A stretch of DNA of 64,000 bases from Methylobacter luteus IMV-B-3098. GTDB taxonomy: Bacteria; Pseudomonadota; Gammaproteobacteria; Methylococcales; Methylomonadaceae. The stretch is taken from positions 2,941,778 to 3,005,777 of the forward strand of contig NZ_KE386569.1 of the NCBI RefSeq assembly GCF_000427625.1, written 5' to 3'. Under the pieces are notes generated by a model. It saw only the letters and a program-made list of their open reading frames with translations. It was not told where the DNA came from and did no database searches. The position numbers and the translations under genes were made by a program. Below, piece by piece: positions 24,826 to 37,316 of the stretch. Numbering within the stretch: position 1 is the first letter of the stretch; each line of letters opens with the position of its first letter.

Positions 24826-27800
24826 ATGAAAATGCGTGATTTCAATCCGGTGCAAACCGAACTGCTCCAAGGCGTCAATCTGATCGAAGCCAGCGCCGGG
24901 ACCGGCAAGACCTATGCTATCGCCATGCTGGTGTTGCGCTTTGTCGTCGAACAGGACCTGAAGATTGAGGAACTGCTGGTCGTGACTTTTACGAAGGCTG
25001 CGACCGAGGAGCTCAAATCCCGTGTCCGGGCCAGGCTGGCCGAAGCCAAACGGATTATGGACGGACGTCTCGATGACGTGGACAGCAATGTGGTCGCATG
25101 GCTGGGCAGTCTTGATATAGAGCCCGAGCAGATCAGGCAGCGCCTGGAGCTGGCGCTGCTGAATATCGATCAGTCCGGTATCTTCACGATTCACGGTTTT
25201 TGTCAGCGTATTTTAAGAGAGCATGCGCTGGAAAGCGGACAGCTGTTCGATGCCGAGTTGACCAGCGACCTGGCCGACATCAAGCAAGCCTGCGCGGACG
25301 ACTTCTGGCGCCGGCAGATTTATAACCGTTCGGCCTGGGAAGTTTCGGTGCTGACCGCGGACTATAAAACGCCGCATGATCTGCTGGCCAGCGTCGATTT
25401 CATTCTGGCCCATGTCGATGTTTATCCGTCAGGCACTTGTCTGGATAGCCAATTGGCCGAATTGAAGCGGTTGGCGGTTTCAGCCGGGGACGCGCTGGGC
25501 GCTTGTGTTGAATCTCTGACGAACAGCTTTGCCGACGGCAAGTTCAAATCGAGTTATTGCGATAGCTTTGGGCAACATATTCAGGCGCTCGGTGATTGGC
25601 TGCACGGCAGGACGGCGCAGTTGCCCAGTGCCGAGACCCTGGCGGTGCTGACCAACGACGGAATCATGGAGGGGCTGGACGGCCGTAGGCTAAGAGGCGA
25701 TAAAAAGGCCGGTTATCTGGCCGATCTGGCGATCGACACGACGCCTTTCGATGCGCTGATCGAGGCGCAAGGCGTCATTACCCTGACCTTGCGCCGAACC
25801 CTGCTGGAAACCTTGCACCTGGAGCTGGACAAGCGCTTGCGCCAGATGAATGTTATGTCGTTCGACGACCTGATCACGCGTCTGTCGGAAGCCCTGCACG
25901 GTGATAAAGGCGAATTGCTGATTGCCGAACTCCGGCAGCGTTTTAAAGTCGCGTTGATCGATGAATTCCAGGATACCGACCAGAGCCAGTGGTTTATTTT
26001 CTCATCGCTGTTCGCATCGCCCGATCATTACCTGTATCTGATCGGCGATCCCAAGCAGGCGATTTACAAATTCCGTGGCGCCGATATTTATTCCTATCTG
26101 GCGGCGCAAAAGCAGGCCCATCATCAATTTACACTGGGCAAAAACTGGCGCTCGCACCCCGAATTGGTCGATGCCGTGAATACGTTATTCAGGCGCGAGC
26201 AGGCATTTCTGCTCGAAGATCTGGCGTTTAAGGCAGTCGAGGCGGCCGTGCCGGCGGCTGAACGGACGTTGTATCAGGCCGACCGCGCGCTCGCGCCAAT
26301 GGTGTTATGGCAATTGCCGCAAAGCGATGCCAAGTCAGGCCACTGGACTGCCGGCAAGGCGGCTGACGAGATCAGAAACGCGGTCGTCAATGAAATTCTG
26401 CAATTGCTGAGTAGCGATTACACGCTGGCTAGAAAGATCAATGACGATGTCGTTGCAGGCAAGCTCGAACCCAGGGATATCGCGATTCTGGTGCGGACCA
26501 ATACGCAGGCCCGCGACTATCAGGCGGCACTGCGCAGTGCAGGCGTGCCGTCGGTATTGAACAGCACCGAATCCGTCTTCGCCTCGCAGGAAGCCCGGGA
26601 TTTATATGTGCTATTGCAGGCCGTGGCGCAGCCGGGCGAAATGAGCCTGCTCAAGCAGGCACTGGCCCTGAGCTGGTTCGGCCTGGATGGCCGGACGCTT
26701 TATGAACTGGTCAATAGCGAAACGGAGCTGGATGCACACATGGCACGGTTTCTGGGCTATTACCAGGACTGGCAGCAAAAGGGGTTGATGGTCATGATGC
26801 AGCACTTGCTGGCGCAGGAGGCCATCCGGACGCATCTATCCATCACGGTCATGGCCGAAAGGCGCCTGACCAATCTGCATCATTTGATCGAACTGGTGCA
26901 GCAGGCCGCCGTTGACGAGCATCTGGGCATCAATAAAACCCTGGATTGGCTGCAAGCGGTCATTACCAAAGCCGAGCAGGACAAAAGCAGCGCCGATGAC
27001 CAGCAGTTGCGGCTCGAAAGCGACGAGGAGGCGGTCAAGATCATTACGATGCATCGCTCTAAAGGTCTGGAATATTCGGTCATTTTCTGCCCGTACCTGT
27101 GGCAGCGCAGCGGCCGGCTGAACAGCGAAAAACGTCTGATCAAATGTCATGACAACGGCCGGGTGATTGTCGATCTGGGATCGAAGGATTTCGAACGCCG
27201 CAAGACGCTGGCACTGGCCGAAGAGCTGGCCGAGGATTTGCGCGTGTTTTATGTGGCCGTGACGCGGGCCAGATCGCGCTGTTATATCGCCTGGGCCGAT
27301 GTCAGGACCGAGAAGGCCGCCAATGATTCGGCCATGGCCTGGCTGCTGAATCTGGCCGATGCCGATTTTGCCGCTCAGCAGGCAACATTCGAGGCGTTAT
27401 GCCAATCAAGCGCGTTCGAGTATCGGCTGCTGGAGCTGCCGTGCGCAACGATCGGCAGTTATCAGCAACGGTTTGCGCCGTGCGATTTGCTGGCCAAAAA
27501 ACGGAAAAGGTCGTTATATACGCACTGGCAAATGAGCAGTTACACGGCCTTATCCAGCTTAAGCCTGCACGATGCGCCCGAGCTACCCGAAGACAAGGCC
27601 GGCGAAACGCTGCAGCCGGAACCCGAAAAAGACAGGCTGGCGTTGCCGCGCGGCGCGCATACCGGAAATGTCGTGCACGCATTACTGGAAAACGTGGCGT
27701 TTAACGATCTGGCCCGTCGCAAGGATATCTCGAAATTGCGCAATCAGGCCTGCCAGCGTTATGGCCTCAGACTGGAGACGCCGGAGCTTATTGACGAACT

Positions 27801-28326
27801 GTTGCAAGCCGTTGTCACGACGACGCTGTCCGATACGGACGCATCTTTCCGCCTGATGAACCTGAAAGAAAGCCATTGCCTGAAAGAGATGCCGTTTTAT
27901 CTATCGATGCGGCTGATCGATGTCAGCCAGATTAATAAGATTCTACTGGATACGCCGGCCTTTCAGCCTTTGAACGGCAAGCAGATGTGCGGTTATCTGA
28001 CCGGCTTTATCGATCTGATCTGCGAATATGGCGGCCGCTACTACGTCATGGACTATAAGACCAACAGTCTCGCCGATTATACGAATGAAGCCCTGGGCCA
28101 GGCCATGCGCGAGCATAATTACGGTCTGCAATACTGGATTTATACCGTGGTGCTGCATCGCTATCTGCAAAAACGCCTGCCGGATTACCGTTACGAACGC
28201 CAATTCGGCGGCGTGCGCTATTTGTTCGTGCGCGGTATGCAGCCAGAGCTGGCCATGAGCGGGATTTATCAGGACCGGCCGGAACTGGCCAGAGTCGAAG
28301 CATTGGCCGCGTTGTTTGGAGGATAA
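24826..28326 (+). CDS. recB: Exodeoxyribonuclease V subunit beta (RecB)
   Basis: RecB is the 3'-5' helicase and only nuclease of RecBCD. The 1,166-residue protein has Walker A EASAGTGKTYAIA (about residues 22-34) and the UvrD-like motifs VTFTKAATEELKSRV, FTIHGFCQRILREHA, IDEFQDTDQSQW, GDPKQAIYKFRGAD and TMHRSKGLEYSVIF. The C-terminal nuclease domain shows GYLTGFIDLICEY and YYVMDYKTNSLADY, with the metal-binding Asp residues and Lys of the RecB-type PD-(D/E)xK site. It lies between recC and recD with very short spacing. Nothing suggests inactivation. Confidence 0.96.
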   Translation: MKMRDFNPVQTELLQGVNLIEASAGTGKTYAIAMLVLRFVVEQDLKIEELLVVTFTKAATEELKSRVRARLAEAKRIMDGRLDDVDSNVVAWLGSLDIEPEQIRQRLELALLNIDQSGIFTIHGFCQRILREHALESGQLFDAELTSDLADIKQACADDFWRRQIYNRSAWEVSVLTADYKTPHDLLASVDFILAHVDVYPSGTCLDSQLAELKRLAVSAGDALGACVESLTNSFADGKFKSSYCDSFGQHIQALGDWLHGRTAQLPSAETLAVLTNDGIMEGLDGRRLRGDKKAGYLADLAIDTTPFDALIEAQGVITLTLRRTLLETLHLELDKRLRQMNVMSFDDLITRLSEALHGDKGELLIAELRQRFKVALIDEFQDTDQSQWFIFSSLFASPDHYLYLIGDPKQAIYKFRGADIYSYLAAQKQAHHQFTLGKNWRSHPELVDAVNTLFRREQAFLLEDLAFKAVEAAVPAAERTLYQADRALAPMVLWQLPQSDAKSGHWTAGKAADEIRNAVVNEILQLLSSDYTLARKINDDVVAGKLEPRDIAILVRTNTQARDYQAALRSAGVPSVLNSTESVFASQEARDLYVLLQAVAQPGEMSLLKQALALSWFGLDGRTLYELVNSETELDAHMARFLGYYQDWQQKGLMVMMQHLLAQEAIRTHLSITVMAERRLTNLHHLIELVQQAAVDEHLGINKTLDWLQAVITKAEQDKSSADDQQLRLESDEEAVKIITMHRSKGLEYSVIFCPYLWQRSGRLNSEKRLIKCHDNGRVIVDLGSKDFERRKTLALAEELAEDLRVFYVAVTRARSRCYIAWADVRTEKAANDSAMAWLLNLADADFAAQQATFEALCQSSAFEYRLLELPCATIGSYQQRFAPCDLLAKKRKRSLYTHWQMSSYTALSSLSLHDAPELPEDKAGETLQPEPEKDRLALPRGAHTGNVVHALLENVAFNDLARRKDISKLRNQACQRYGLRLETPELIDELLQAVVTTTLSDTDASFRLMNLKESHCLKEMPFYLSMRLIDVSQINKILLDTPAFQPLNGKQMCGYLTGFIDLICEYGGRYYVMDYKTNSLADYTNEALGQAMREHNYGLQYWIYTVVLHRYLQKRLPDYRYERQFGGVRYLFVRGMQPELAMSGIYQDRPELARVEALAALFGG

Positions 28327-28327
28327 G

Positions 28328-29971
28328 ATGCAGGATCAGGAAATAACCTTTAGCCGGCTGGACGTTGCTTTCGCCCGCTTCCTGGGACAGCGTTGCAAAC
28401 TCAATGCCGAGGAAAAACTGCTGTTTGAAAGCCTGGTTATGCAATTGTCGCATGAGCAAAGCCAAGGGCACAGCTGTATGCAATTGGCAGAAAAAGACTG
28501 CGCGTTGGTGCTGGCTTCGGGACTGGCTGCCGTGCCAGGTCAATCTGTCGGGCCGTTGCCTCTGGTGCTTGAGCAGAACCGCCTGTATCTGCACCGCTAC
28601 TGGGATTATGAAAGCCGCTTGGCAAAACAGATCAAGGCGATGGCGCAGACAAAGCCTGCTGTAGAAGGCCTTGATGCTGCGCTGGATCGTTATTTTCCGG
28701 CGCTGTCCGATGAGGTCGACTGGCAACGCGCCGCCGCCAAAATGGCGCTTACCCGGAGGTTCAGCATTATTACCGGCGGGCCCGGCACGGGCAAGACGAC
28801 GACCGTAGTCAGGATTCTGGCCTTGATGCAGGAGTTGTCTGAGGAATCACTGCATATCGCCCTGGCGGCGCCGACCGGCAAGGCGGCCATGCGTCTGCAG
28901 GAATCAATAGGCAATAACAAAGCGTCGCTGCCGTGTGACGAGTCTGTCAGGCAGCGTATCCCTGAATCGGTGACAACGCTGCATCGATTGCTGGGCGCCA
29001 GGCCGCCGTCTCCGTATTTTCGCCATCATGCCGACAAGCCGCTGGTTCATGATCTGGTCGTGGTTGATGAGGCGTCCATGGTCGATCTGGCGCTGATGAG
29101 CAAGCTGGTCGATGCCTTAAAACCCGGCGCCGGTCTGATTTTGCTCGGCGATAAGGATCAGCTGGCTTCGGTCGAATCGGGCGCCGTGCTGGCTGATTTA
29201 ACGGCAATTCTGCCGGACTGTACGCTGGAACTGAAGAAATCGCACCGGTTTGACGAAAGCATTAAGAGGCTGGCGGTTGCAGTCAACCAGCAACAGGCTG
29301 ATATCGCCTGGCAGGTGCTGCAGGGTGGAGATCAGAACATAACGCTGCTGGACCAGGACCCGATCGATTATGTGGCCGGGCAGCAGGCCGATTATTTGCG
29401 GCTGATCAAGACTTCCGCGTCCTTTGACGAGATTTATCGCGCTTTCAGTCGCTTTCAGGTGCTATGTGCCAACCGGCATGGCAAAAACAGCGTCGCCGAG
29501 ATCAATCATCTGGTCGAGCAAAAACTCGTCGCGCAAAAGCTGATCAGTGTATCCGGGCTCTGGTATATCGGACGGCCGGTCATGGTCACGCAAAATAACC
29601 CGGCCTTGCAGCTTTATAACGGCGATATCGGCATTTGCCTGCCCGATAAGGAGCAGGGCGGAAAACTGATGGTGTTCTTTCAGCGTGCCGATGGCAGTGT
29701 TAAAAAATATCTGCCCGCGCGCGTGCCGCATTGCGAGACCGTGTATGCGATGACGATACACAAAAGCCAGGGTTCTGAATTCGAGGAAGTGCTGATCGCT
29801 TTGCCTGATGTGGTTAATCCGGTGCTGACAAAGGAATTGCTTTATACGGCCATAACTCGGGCCAGGAAAGCCGTCAGGCTGATAGCTGATGAAGCCGTGT
29901 TTGCCGCTGCGGTCGGGCGGCGGGTTGAGCGTATCACCGGATTGGCTGATAAATTCAAATCCGAGTCATAA
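28328..29971 (+). CDS. recD: Exodeoxyribonuclease V subunit alpha (RecD)
   Basis: RecD is the 5'-3' helicase of RecBCD. The 547-residue protein has Walker A IITGGPGTGKTTTVVRIL, LAAPTGKAAMRLQESI, TLHRLLG, LVVDEASMVDLALM, LLGDKDQLASVESGAVLADL and the C-terminal TIHKSQGSEFEEV with YTAITRARKAVRL. I prefer ATG 28328, which has a GGAGGA ribosome binding site five bases upstream, over a TTG at 28316 inside recB. It begins two bases after the recB stop. Confidence 0.95.
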   Translation: MQDQEITFSRLDVAFARFLGQRCKLNAEEKLLFESLVMQLSHEQSQGHSCMQLAEKDCALVLASGLAAVPGQSVGPLPLVLEQNRLYLHRYWDYESRLAKQIKAMAQTKPAVEGLDAALDRYFPALSDEVDWQRAAAKMALTRRFSIITGGPGTGKTTTVVRILALMQELSEESLHIALAAPTGKAAMRLQESIGNNKASLPCDESVRQRIPESVTTLHRLLGARPPSPYFRHHADKPLVHDLVVVDEASMVDLALMSKLVDALKPGAGLILLGDKDQLASVESGAVLADLTAILPDCTLELKKSHRFDESIKRLAVAVNQQQADIAWQVLQGGDQNITLLDQDPIDYVAGQQADYLRLIKTSASFDEIYRAFSRFQVLCANRHGKNSVAEINHLVEQKLVAQKLISVSGLWYIGRPVMVTQNNPALQLYNGDIGICLPDKEQGGKLMVFFQRADGSVKKYLPARVPHCETVYAMTIHKSQGSEFEEVLIALPDVVNPVLTKELLYTAITRARKAVRLIADEAVFAAAVGRRVERITGLADKFKSES

Positions 29972-29973
29972 CG

Positions 29974-30174
29974 ATGATGCGGCCAGCGAGCCTGGAGGAT
30001 TATGTCTTGCCGTTTGCGAAAACGAGTGATGATTCTGTTGTCTTGGAATTCCCGGCTGAATTAATGGGTAAGCTGCCTTTCAAATATCACCAGCAACAGC
30101 TGGGAATGCCCAAGCGTTTAATGCTGCGCTTAAAAACCAAGCACAGCCCAGCGATTTTCTGCAAATATCAATAA
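29974..30174 (+). CDS. Small hypothetical protein downstream of recD
   Basis: This 66-codon frame starts two bases after the recD stop (ATGATG) and ends within seven bases of overlap with the convergent ispB stop. The protein is soluble and basic at the C-terminus (LGMPKRLMLRLKTKHSP); I recognise no family. Position and codon use fit a real operon tail gene, but a ribosome binding site is not obvious. It could instead be an unexpressed frame in the 3' end of the mRNA. Confidence 0.4.
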   Translation: MMRPASLEDYVLPFAKTSDDSVVLEFPAELMGKLPFKYHQQQLGMPKRLMLRLKTKHSPAIFCKYQ

Positions 30175-31172
30175 TTGCGCTGAACTGAAAATTTCGCCAA
30201 CAGAATCAGTGCGTCTTTGTAGTCCGAATCGGGCAGAACGCTTAAGGCATCGATCGCTTTCTGCGCTTCTTCATCGGCGCGCAGTTCGGTATAGTCAATC
30301 GCTTTAGTGCGCTTTACGACGGCATAGACTTCACTGAAGGCATCGCGATTGCCGTTCTTGACCGCATCGATCACGATGCCGGCTTCACTGTCATTGCCGT
30401 GCTGAATGGCGTAAATCAACGGTAAGGTCGGTTTGCCTTCGGCCAGGTCGTCGCCGAGGTTCTTGCCTAACTCCTCCTGATTGGCCTTGTAATCCAGCGC
30501 ATCGTCGATAAGCTGGAAAGCGATGCCGAGATGCTGGCCGTATTTTGCCAGACCTTCTTCCACTTTTTCGGAAGCATTGGAGATAACGGCGCCCAATCGG
30601 GTTGCGGCGCTGAACAGGATGGCTGTTTTTCTGGAGATGACTTCGAGATATTTTTCTTCGGTGGTTTCGGGATTGTTACAGTTCAGAAGCTGTAGAACCT
30701 CGCCTTCGGCAATGGCTGTTGTCGTTTTGGACAAAATTTCCATAACGCGCATGTTACCCGTGCGCACCATCATTTCAAATGCGCTGGAGTAGAGGTAATC
30801 GCCGACCAGGACGCTGGCGGCATTGCCCCAGACCGCATTGGCCGACTCTTTGCCGCGTCTGCGGTCCGAATCGTCAACCACGTCATCGTGCAGCAATGTC
30901 GCGGTATGGATGAATTCAATGACAGCAGCGAGCACCAGGTGATTGTTATTAGCGCCGCCCAGAGCCTTGGCGGCAAGCAGCAGCAGCATAGGGCGCAGTC
31001 TTTTGCCGCCGTTGCCGATAATATAATGGCCCACCTGATTGATCAGAACAACATCGGAACTTAACTCGTTAATGATGAGCTGGTCGACCGCCTTGGCTTC
31101 AGAGATGGTTAAATTCTTGATCGAATTAAAATCAATGGGCGCTGATGCGTTCGATGTGGATTGTGATGCCAT
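30168..31172 (-). CDS. ispB: Octaprenyl diphosphate synthase (polyprenyl synthetase)
   Basis: The 334-residue enzyme extends farnesyl diphosphate with isopentenyl diphosphate to make the long ubiquinone side chain. It has the two Asp-rich motifs: LLHDDVVDDSDRRRG (first, DDxxD-type) and FQLIDDALDYKANQEELGKN (second). GGKRLRPMLLLLAAKALGG is the N-terminal substrate-binding motif and GDDLAEGKPTLPLIYA follows the second site. It is divergent from rplU, the same arrangement as in E. coli. A few N-terminal residues before the conserved domain are variable, so the start at 31172 is likely but not certain. Confidence 0.93.
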   Translation of the reverse strand: MASQSTSNASAPIDFNSIKNLTISEAKAVDQLIINELSSDVVLINQVGHYIIGNGGKRLRPMLLLLAAKALGGANNNHLVLAAVIEFIHTATLLHDDVVDDSDRRRGKESANAVWGNAASVLVGDYLYSSAFEMMVRTGNMRVMEILSKTTTAIAEGEVLQLLNCNNPETTEEKYLEVISRKTAILFSAATRLGAVISNASEKVEEGLAKYGQHLGIAFQLIDDALDYKANQEELGKNLGDDLAEGKPTLPLIYAIQHGNDSEAGIVIDAVKNGNRDAFSEVYAVVKRTKAIDYTELRADEEAQKAIDALSVLPDSDYKDALILLAKFSVQRNY

Positions 31173-31355
31173 TATTAATGCTGCGTGTCTAGGATTAGGT
31201 TATTTTTCATGATGATAGCTATGAAATACAAAGCCGTTAAGCTATTATAACTTAATAAGAAGTTAATCGCCCATGCTATTGAATAAACTATAGTGGTGTC
31301 AATAGCCTTCTTGTGTTATTTTATTCGAGGATATTAGGGGTCGGTTGATTTAAAT

Positions 31356-31384
31356 TTGACTTGACTTAGTTTTAAAAATAAAAT
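31356..31384 (+). promoter_or_regulatory. Promoter of rplU-rpmA
   Basis: TTGACT (31356-31361) and TAAAAT (31379-31384) are separated by exactly 17 bases. This lies about 47 bases before the rplU start and fits a strong sigma-70 promoter for a ribosomal protein operon. Confidence 0.65.
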
Positions 31385-31430
31385 TATCTGTTCACTTTAA
31401 ACAGATTAATGCTTGATGGAGCTTGCGCAG

Positions 31431-31742
31431 ATGTATGCGGTAATTCAAACAGGTGGTAAACAGTACCGAGTAGAAGAAGGTACGACCTTAAAAATAGAAA
31501 AACTTGAGCTTGGAACAGGCGACAGCATTGAATTCGATAAAGTGCTGATGGTTCAGTCAGGCGGTGATGTTAAAGTTGGTCTGCCTTTCATTGAGGGCGG
31601 CAAGGTGACTGCGACTGTTCTGTCTCAAGGTCGGCATAAAAAGGTCAAAATTATTAAATTCAGAAGACGTAAGCACCATATGAAACACATGGGGCATCGT
31701 CAGTACTATACAGAAGTCCAGATCACTGGCATTTCTGCTTAA
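31431..31742 (+). CDS. rplU: Large ribosomal subunit protein bL21
   Basis: The 103-residue protein reads [20 protein letters not shown] and ends with [22 protein letters not shown], the conserved bL21 features that bind 23S rRNA. I chose ATG 31431 because the family starts MYAVI; a frame start 18 bases upstream would add MMELAQ. It is followed by rpmA after 15 bases, the usual pair. The long AT-rich leader (about 250 bases from ispB) contains the promoter. Confidence 0.96.
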   Translation: MYAVIQTGGKQYRVEEGTTLKIEKLELGTGDSIEFDKVLMVQSGGDVKVGLPFIEGGKVTATVLSQGRHKKVKIIKFRRRKHHMKHMGHRQYYTEVQITGISA

Positions 31743-31757
31743 TAATAGGGGTTACAG

Positions 31758-32015
31758 ATGGCTCATAAAAAAGCGGGCGGTAGTACGCGTAACGGACGCG
31801 ACTCTAATGCGAAAAGATTGGGTGTTAAACGTTTCGGCGGTCAAGTTGTGACAGCGGGAAATATTATTGTTCGTCAACGTGGAACACATTTTCACGCGGG
31901 TGACAATGTCGGTTGCGGAAAAGATCATACTTTGTTTGCAACAGCTGACGGTAAAGTGGTTTTTCAGGTTAAAGGTCCTAAAGGCCGTAAATTTGTCAGT
32001 ATAGTTGCTGCATAA
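31758..32015 (+). CDS. rpmA: Large ribosomal subunit protein bL27
   Basis: The 85-residue protein starts [20 protein letters not shown] and contains [20 protein letters not shown] and [16 protein letters not shown], the bL27 signature. Its N-terminal tail reaches the peptidyl transferase centre. It is co-transcribed with rplU and followed by a rho-independent terminator at 32057-32089. Confidence 0.97.
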   Translation: MAHKKAGGSTRNGRDSNAKRLGVKRFGGQVVTAGNIIVRQRGTHFHAGDNVGCGKDHTLFATADGKVVFQVKGPKGRKFVSIVAA

Positions 32016-32056
32016 AACTTACGAACCGCTTATGGCGGTAGTGTGGTTGTCTAAAG

Positions 32057-32089
32057 AAAGCTCCGCTCGTTAATAGTGGGGCTTTTTTT
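32057..32089 (+). terminator. Rho-independent terminator after rpmA
   Basis: AAAGCTCCGC (32057-32066) pairs with GTGGGGCTTT (32076-32085, two G-U pairs) and is followed by a run of T. It ends 39 bases before obgE, so part of the transcription probably stops before obgE-proB. Confidence 0.75.
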
Positions 32090-32124
32090 GTTTTTATCGG
32101 TAAGCTTTAAATGCGGCGGCGTGA

Positions 32125-34270
<2,146 letters not shown>

Positions 34271-34281
34271 AAGAGGCAAAT

Positions 34282-34319
34282 AAAAAGGCCGTAACTCGTT
34301 ATCGGGTTCGGCCTTTTTT
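34282..34319. terminator. Bidirectional terminator between proB and rpsT
   Basis: AAAAAGGCCG (34282-34291) and CGGCCTTTTT (34309-34318) form a perfect stem with T-runs usable on both strands. It serves proB on the plus strand and rpsT on the minus strand, whose stops lie 11 and 20 bases away. Confidence 0.85.
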
Positions 34320-34339
34320 ATGAGTAAGACTAAAGCGGA

Positions 34340-34603
34340 TTAAGCAATAGATTTTACTTTTGAATTCAGTCTGCTTTTGCTGCGAGAGGCTTTATTTTTG
34401 TGGATAAGGCCTTTGTTTACTGCTGAATCGATAATGGGCACAACAGTCTTGAAGGCGGCTTGCGCTTTTTCTTTGTCGCCCGCGTTAACTGCGGCAATAA
34501 CTTTTTTTACGAATGTGCGTAAGTTGCTGCGTTGTCCTGCGTTGCGAATACGGCTTTTTTCCGCTTGTCGCGCACGCTTTTTAGCTTGTGCTGTATTAGC
34601 CAT
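34340..34603 (-). CDS. rpsT: Small ribosomal subunit protein bS20
   Basis: The 87-residue basic protein starts [20 protein letters not shown] and contains [15 protein letters not shown] and [13 protein letters not shown], the bS20 signature that binds 16S rRNA. I chose the ATG at 34603, preceded by GAGAAA, over a longer frame start at 34672. It is divergent from murJ, the same neighbourhood as in E. coli and many other gammaproteobacteria. Confidence 0.96.
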   Translation of the reverse strand: MANTAQAKKRARQAEKSRIRNAGQRSNLRTFVKKVIAAVNAGDKEKAQAAFKTVVPIIDSAVNKGLIHKNKASRSKSRLNSKVKSIA

Positions 34604-34704
34604 AATTTCTCGATTTTTGCTATGTGAGTTAATAAGACCGCATATTATCTTTTTAAATGTTATTATTGTCAAAAAAATTAATGCATTAGTTAGAAGGAGC
34701 AGCG

Positions 34705-36258
34705 TTGAGCAGGCAGCTTTTCAAATCAACCGCCATAGTAGGCAGCATGACCATGATTTCTCGTTTGCTGGGATTTGTCCGGGACATGTTGATAGCACGG
34801 CTTTTCGGCGTTGATCTGGCAACTGATGCGTTCTTTATCGCATTTAAAATTCCGAATTTTCTGCGGCGTCTGTTTACTGAAGGGGCTTTTGCACAGGCTT
34901 TTATTCCGGCGTTGTCAGAAAGCAGGGAGCAAGGCAGTCAGGAAGCGCTAAAGCAGTTTGTCGACAGAACGGCCGGAACCTTGGCGCTGGTTTTAATGCT
35001 GGTCACGATTCTCGGTATGATTGCCGCGCCTGTGCTCATTACCTTGTTTGCCCCCGGTTTTATCTGGAAAGGGTCTCAGTATGAACTGGCCGTACAAATG
35101 CTGCGGATTACTTTCCCCTATCTGTTTTTTATCTCGTCGGTGGCATTTGCGGGCAGCGTCTTGAACGCGCACGGCAAGTTTGCCATCCCTGCCCTGACGC
35201 CGGCTTTGCTGAATATTTGCATGATTGCCGCTGCAATCTGGCTGGCGCCCATGATGGCCGAGCCGGTTATCGCGTTGGCCTGGGGAGTCTTTATAGCAGG
35301 CGTGGTGCAATTGTTGTTCCAGATGCCGGCCTTGATGCGTTTAGGGCTGGTTCCCCGGCTGAGGTTTGATTTTAATGATGCCGGCGTCAAACGCATGATG
35401 GGGTTCATGCTGCCGGCGATCCTCGGGGTTTCAGCCACGCAGATCAATTTGCTGCTGGATACGTTGATGGCCTCGTTTTTGAGTGCCGGTAGCGTCTCTT
35501 GGCTATATTATTCGGACCGTCTGGTGGAGTTTCCGCTGGGTATTTTCGGAGTCGCAGTGGCTACCGTCATTTTGCCGAACTTGTCGAGAGATCATGCGGC
35601 TGACGATACAACGGCCTTTTCAAATTCGCTGGATTGGGGCTTGCGCCTGGTTTTATTGATCGGCATGCCGGCCATGGTTGGGCTGCTGATGCTGGCCGAG
35701 CCGATCCTATCGACACTGTTTCAGTATAAGGAGTTTGGCGCCGATGATGTGCATTTGGCCGGGCAGAGTCTCATGGCTTATTCGGCCGGATTGTTGGGAT
35801 TTATTCTGATTAAAGTGCTTGCGCCCGGCTTTACCTCCCGGCAAGACATGAAAACGCCGGTTCGGTACGGATTATATGCCATTGGCGCCAATATGCTTTT
35901 AAACGCTGCGCTGATGTTTCCTATGGCGCATGCAGGAATCGCTTTGGCGACCTCATTAAGCGCGTTTTTAAATGCGTTTCTGTTGCTTGGCAAACTGTTG
36001 AAAGATAAGGTCTATCAGCCGGCCGAGGGCTGGGTATTATTTTTTGCCAGGACATTGTTGGCAAGCGCAGTGATGGCGGCAGGCCTGGATTATTTTGTCG
36101 ATGTCAGTCAGTGGGGGCAGTGGGGCTCCATGGATAGAATCATTAATCTGCTGGTATGGATCGTGATAGGGTGTGCAATTTATGCGTTGACATTGGTCCT
36201 GACTGGTTTAAGGTTCAAGCATTTGGTCAGTCGGCATGACCGTAACGCAATCCAATAG
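34705..36258 (+). CDS. murJ: Lipid II flippase MurJ
   Basis: MurJ moves lipid II across the inner membrane for peptidoglycan synthesis. The 517-residue polytopic protein (about 14 hydrophobic segments) starts with [20 protein letters not shown], then [13 protein letters not shown] and [20 protein letters not shown], with the essential Arg residues of the family. It starts with TTG at 34705 after a good AGAAGGAG ribosome binding site. It stands alone, divergent from rpsT and upstream of ribF, in the gammaproteobacterial order. Confidence 0.95.
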   Translation: MSRQLFKSTAIVGSMTMISRLLGFVRDMLIARLFGVDLATDAFFIAFKIPNFLRRLFTEGAFAQAFIPALSESREQGSQEALKQFVDRTAGTLALVLMLVTILGMIAAPVLITLFAPGFIWKGSQYELAVQMLRITFPYLFFISSVAFAGSVLNAHGKFAIPALTPALLNICMIAAAIWLAPMMAEPVIALAWGVFIAGVVQLLFQMPALMRLGLVPRLRFDFNDAGVKRMMGFMLPAILGVSATQINLLLDTLMASFLSAGSVSWLYYSDRLVEFPLGIFGVAVATVILPNLSRDHAADDTTAFSNSLDWGLRLVLLIGMPAMVGLLMLAEPILSTLFQYKEFGADDVHLAGQSLMAYSAGLLGFILIKVLAPGFTSRQDMKTPVRYGLYAIGANMLLNAALMFPMAHAGIALATSLSAFLNAFLLLGKLLKDKVYQPAEGWVLFFARTLLASAVMAAGLDYFVDVSQWGQWGSMDRIINLLVWIVIGCAIYALTLVLTGLRFKHLVSRHDRNAIQ

Positions 36259-36374
36259 TGCTTTGCTGAATCGGTAGGCTTTTATTGTCGGATTCATTTA
36301 TTTTGCCTGATTTATGTTTTGAGTTCACATGATATTACACGTGATAGAATAAAGAATTTTGATTTGTCACATCC

Positions 36375-37316
36375 ATGCGTTTAATTAGAGGCCTGTCTCA
36401 TTTGGAACCGTTGGAAAACGGTTGTGTGTTGACTATCGGGAATTTTGACGGCTTGCATTTAGGCCACAGGGCCGTGATTGATAAGCTGGCAGCGCGTGGC
36501 AAGGCGCTCGGCTTGCCGGTCATTGTTATGATTTTCGAGCCGCAGCCGCTGGAATATTTTCTGGGAAAAAATGCACCATCTCGATTGATGCGCTTGCGGG
36601 AGAAAGTGATTCAGTTTTTAAAGCTGCCCGTTGATGATTTACTGATATTGCGCTTTAATCAACACATTGCCAATTGGGACGCCGAACAGTTCATTTTGGA
36701 TATATTAATAAAAAAACTGAATGTTAAACATCTGGTTGTCGGGGATGATTTTCATTTCGGCAAAGCCCGACGCGGTAACTTTGCCATGCTTAAGGACAAA
36801 GGTCAGGCGTTCGGTTTTGAAGTTGAAGATACCGGGTCTTATTATGTGGACGGTCTGCGTGTCAGCAGCACGCTGATCAGGGACGCGCTGGGTGCCGGCG
36901 ACCTGGCCGAAGCCGAGAAACTGCTGGGCCGCTGTTATTCCGTATGCGGACGGGTCGCGCACGGCGATAAGCGAGGCAGGACGATCGGTTATCCGACCGC
37001 CAATATACGTATGTTTAGAAAAAATACTCCGGTTGTCGGCGTCTATGCTGTAACCATGACTGGCATAGATGGCCAGGAATTCGAGGGAGTGGCGAATGTC
37101 GGGACGCGACCCACGGTCGATGGCGGGTCAAAAGTGATACTGGAAACACATTTGTTTGACTTTGATAAAGAAATTTACGGGCGTTACGTGGAAGTGCATT
37201 TCAAGCGAAAGATCAGGGATGAGATGCGTTTCCGGTCACTGGATGAACTTAAGGCTCAGATCGTAAAAGATGTGGCTGATACTAAAAAGATTTTTGCTGA
37301 TTTAAGAAACGTATGA
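36375..37316 (+). CDS. ribF: Bifunctional riboflavin kinase/FAD synthetase
   Basis: RibF converts riboflavin to FMN and then to FAD. The 313-residue protein has the N-terminal nucleotidyltransferase motif [17 protein letters not shown] and [17 protein letters not shown], then the C-terminal kinase motifs [15 protein letters not shown] and [11 protein letters not shown]. The stop overlaps the ileS start by four bases (37313-37316), so ribF-ileS-lspA form one operon as in E. coli. About 115 AT-rich bases separate it from murJ. Confidence 0.95.
   Translation: MRLIRGLSHLEPLENGCVLTIGNFDGLHLGHRAVIDKLAARGKALGLPVIVMIFEPQPLEYFLGKNAPSRLMRLREKVIQFLKLPVDDLLILRFNQHIANWDAEQFILDILIKKLNVKHLVVGDDFHFGKARRGNFAMLKDKGQAFGFEVEDTGSYYVDGLRVSSTLIRDALGAGDLAEAEKLLGRCYSVCGRVAHGDKRGRTIGYPTANIRMFRKNTPVVGVYAVTMTGIDGQEFEGVANVGTRPTVDGGSKVILETHLFDFDKEIYGRYVEVHFKRKIRDEMRFRSLDELKAQIVKDVADTKKIFADLRNV

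Noticed and set aside
21664-29971. Many long antisense frames opposite recC, recB and recD
   Set aside because: They follow the codon bias of the GC-rich coding strand, lack start signals and match no family I recognise.
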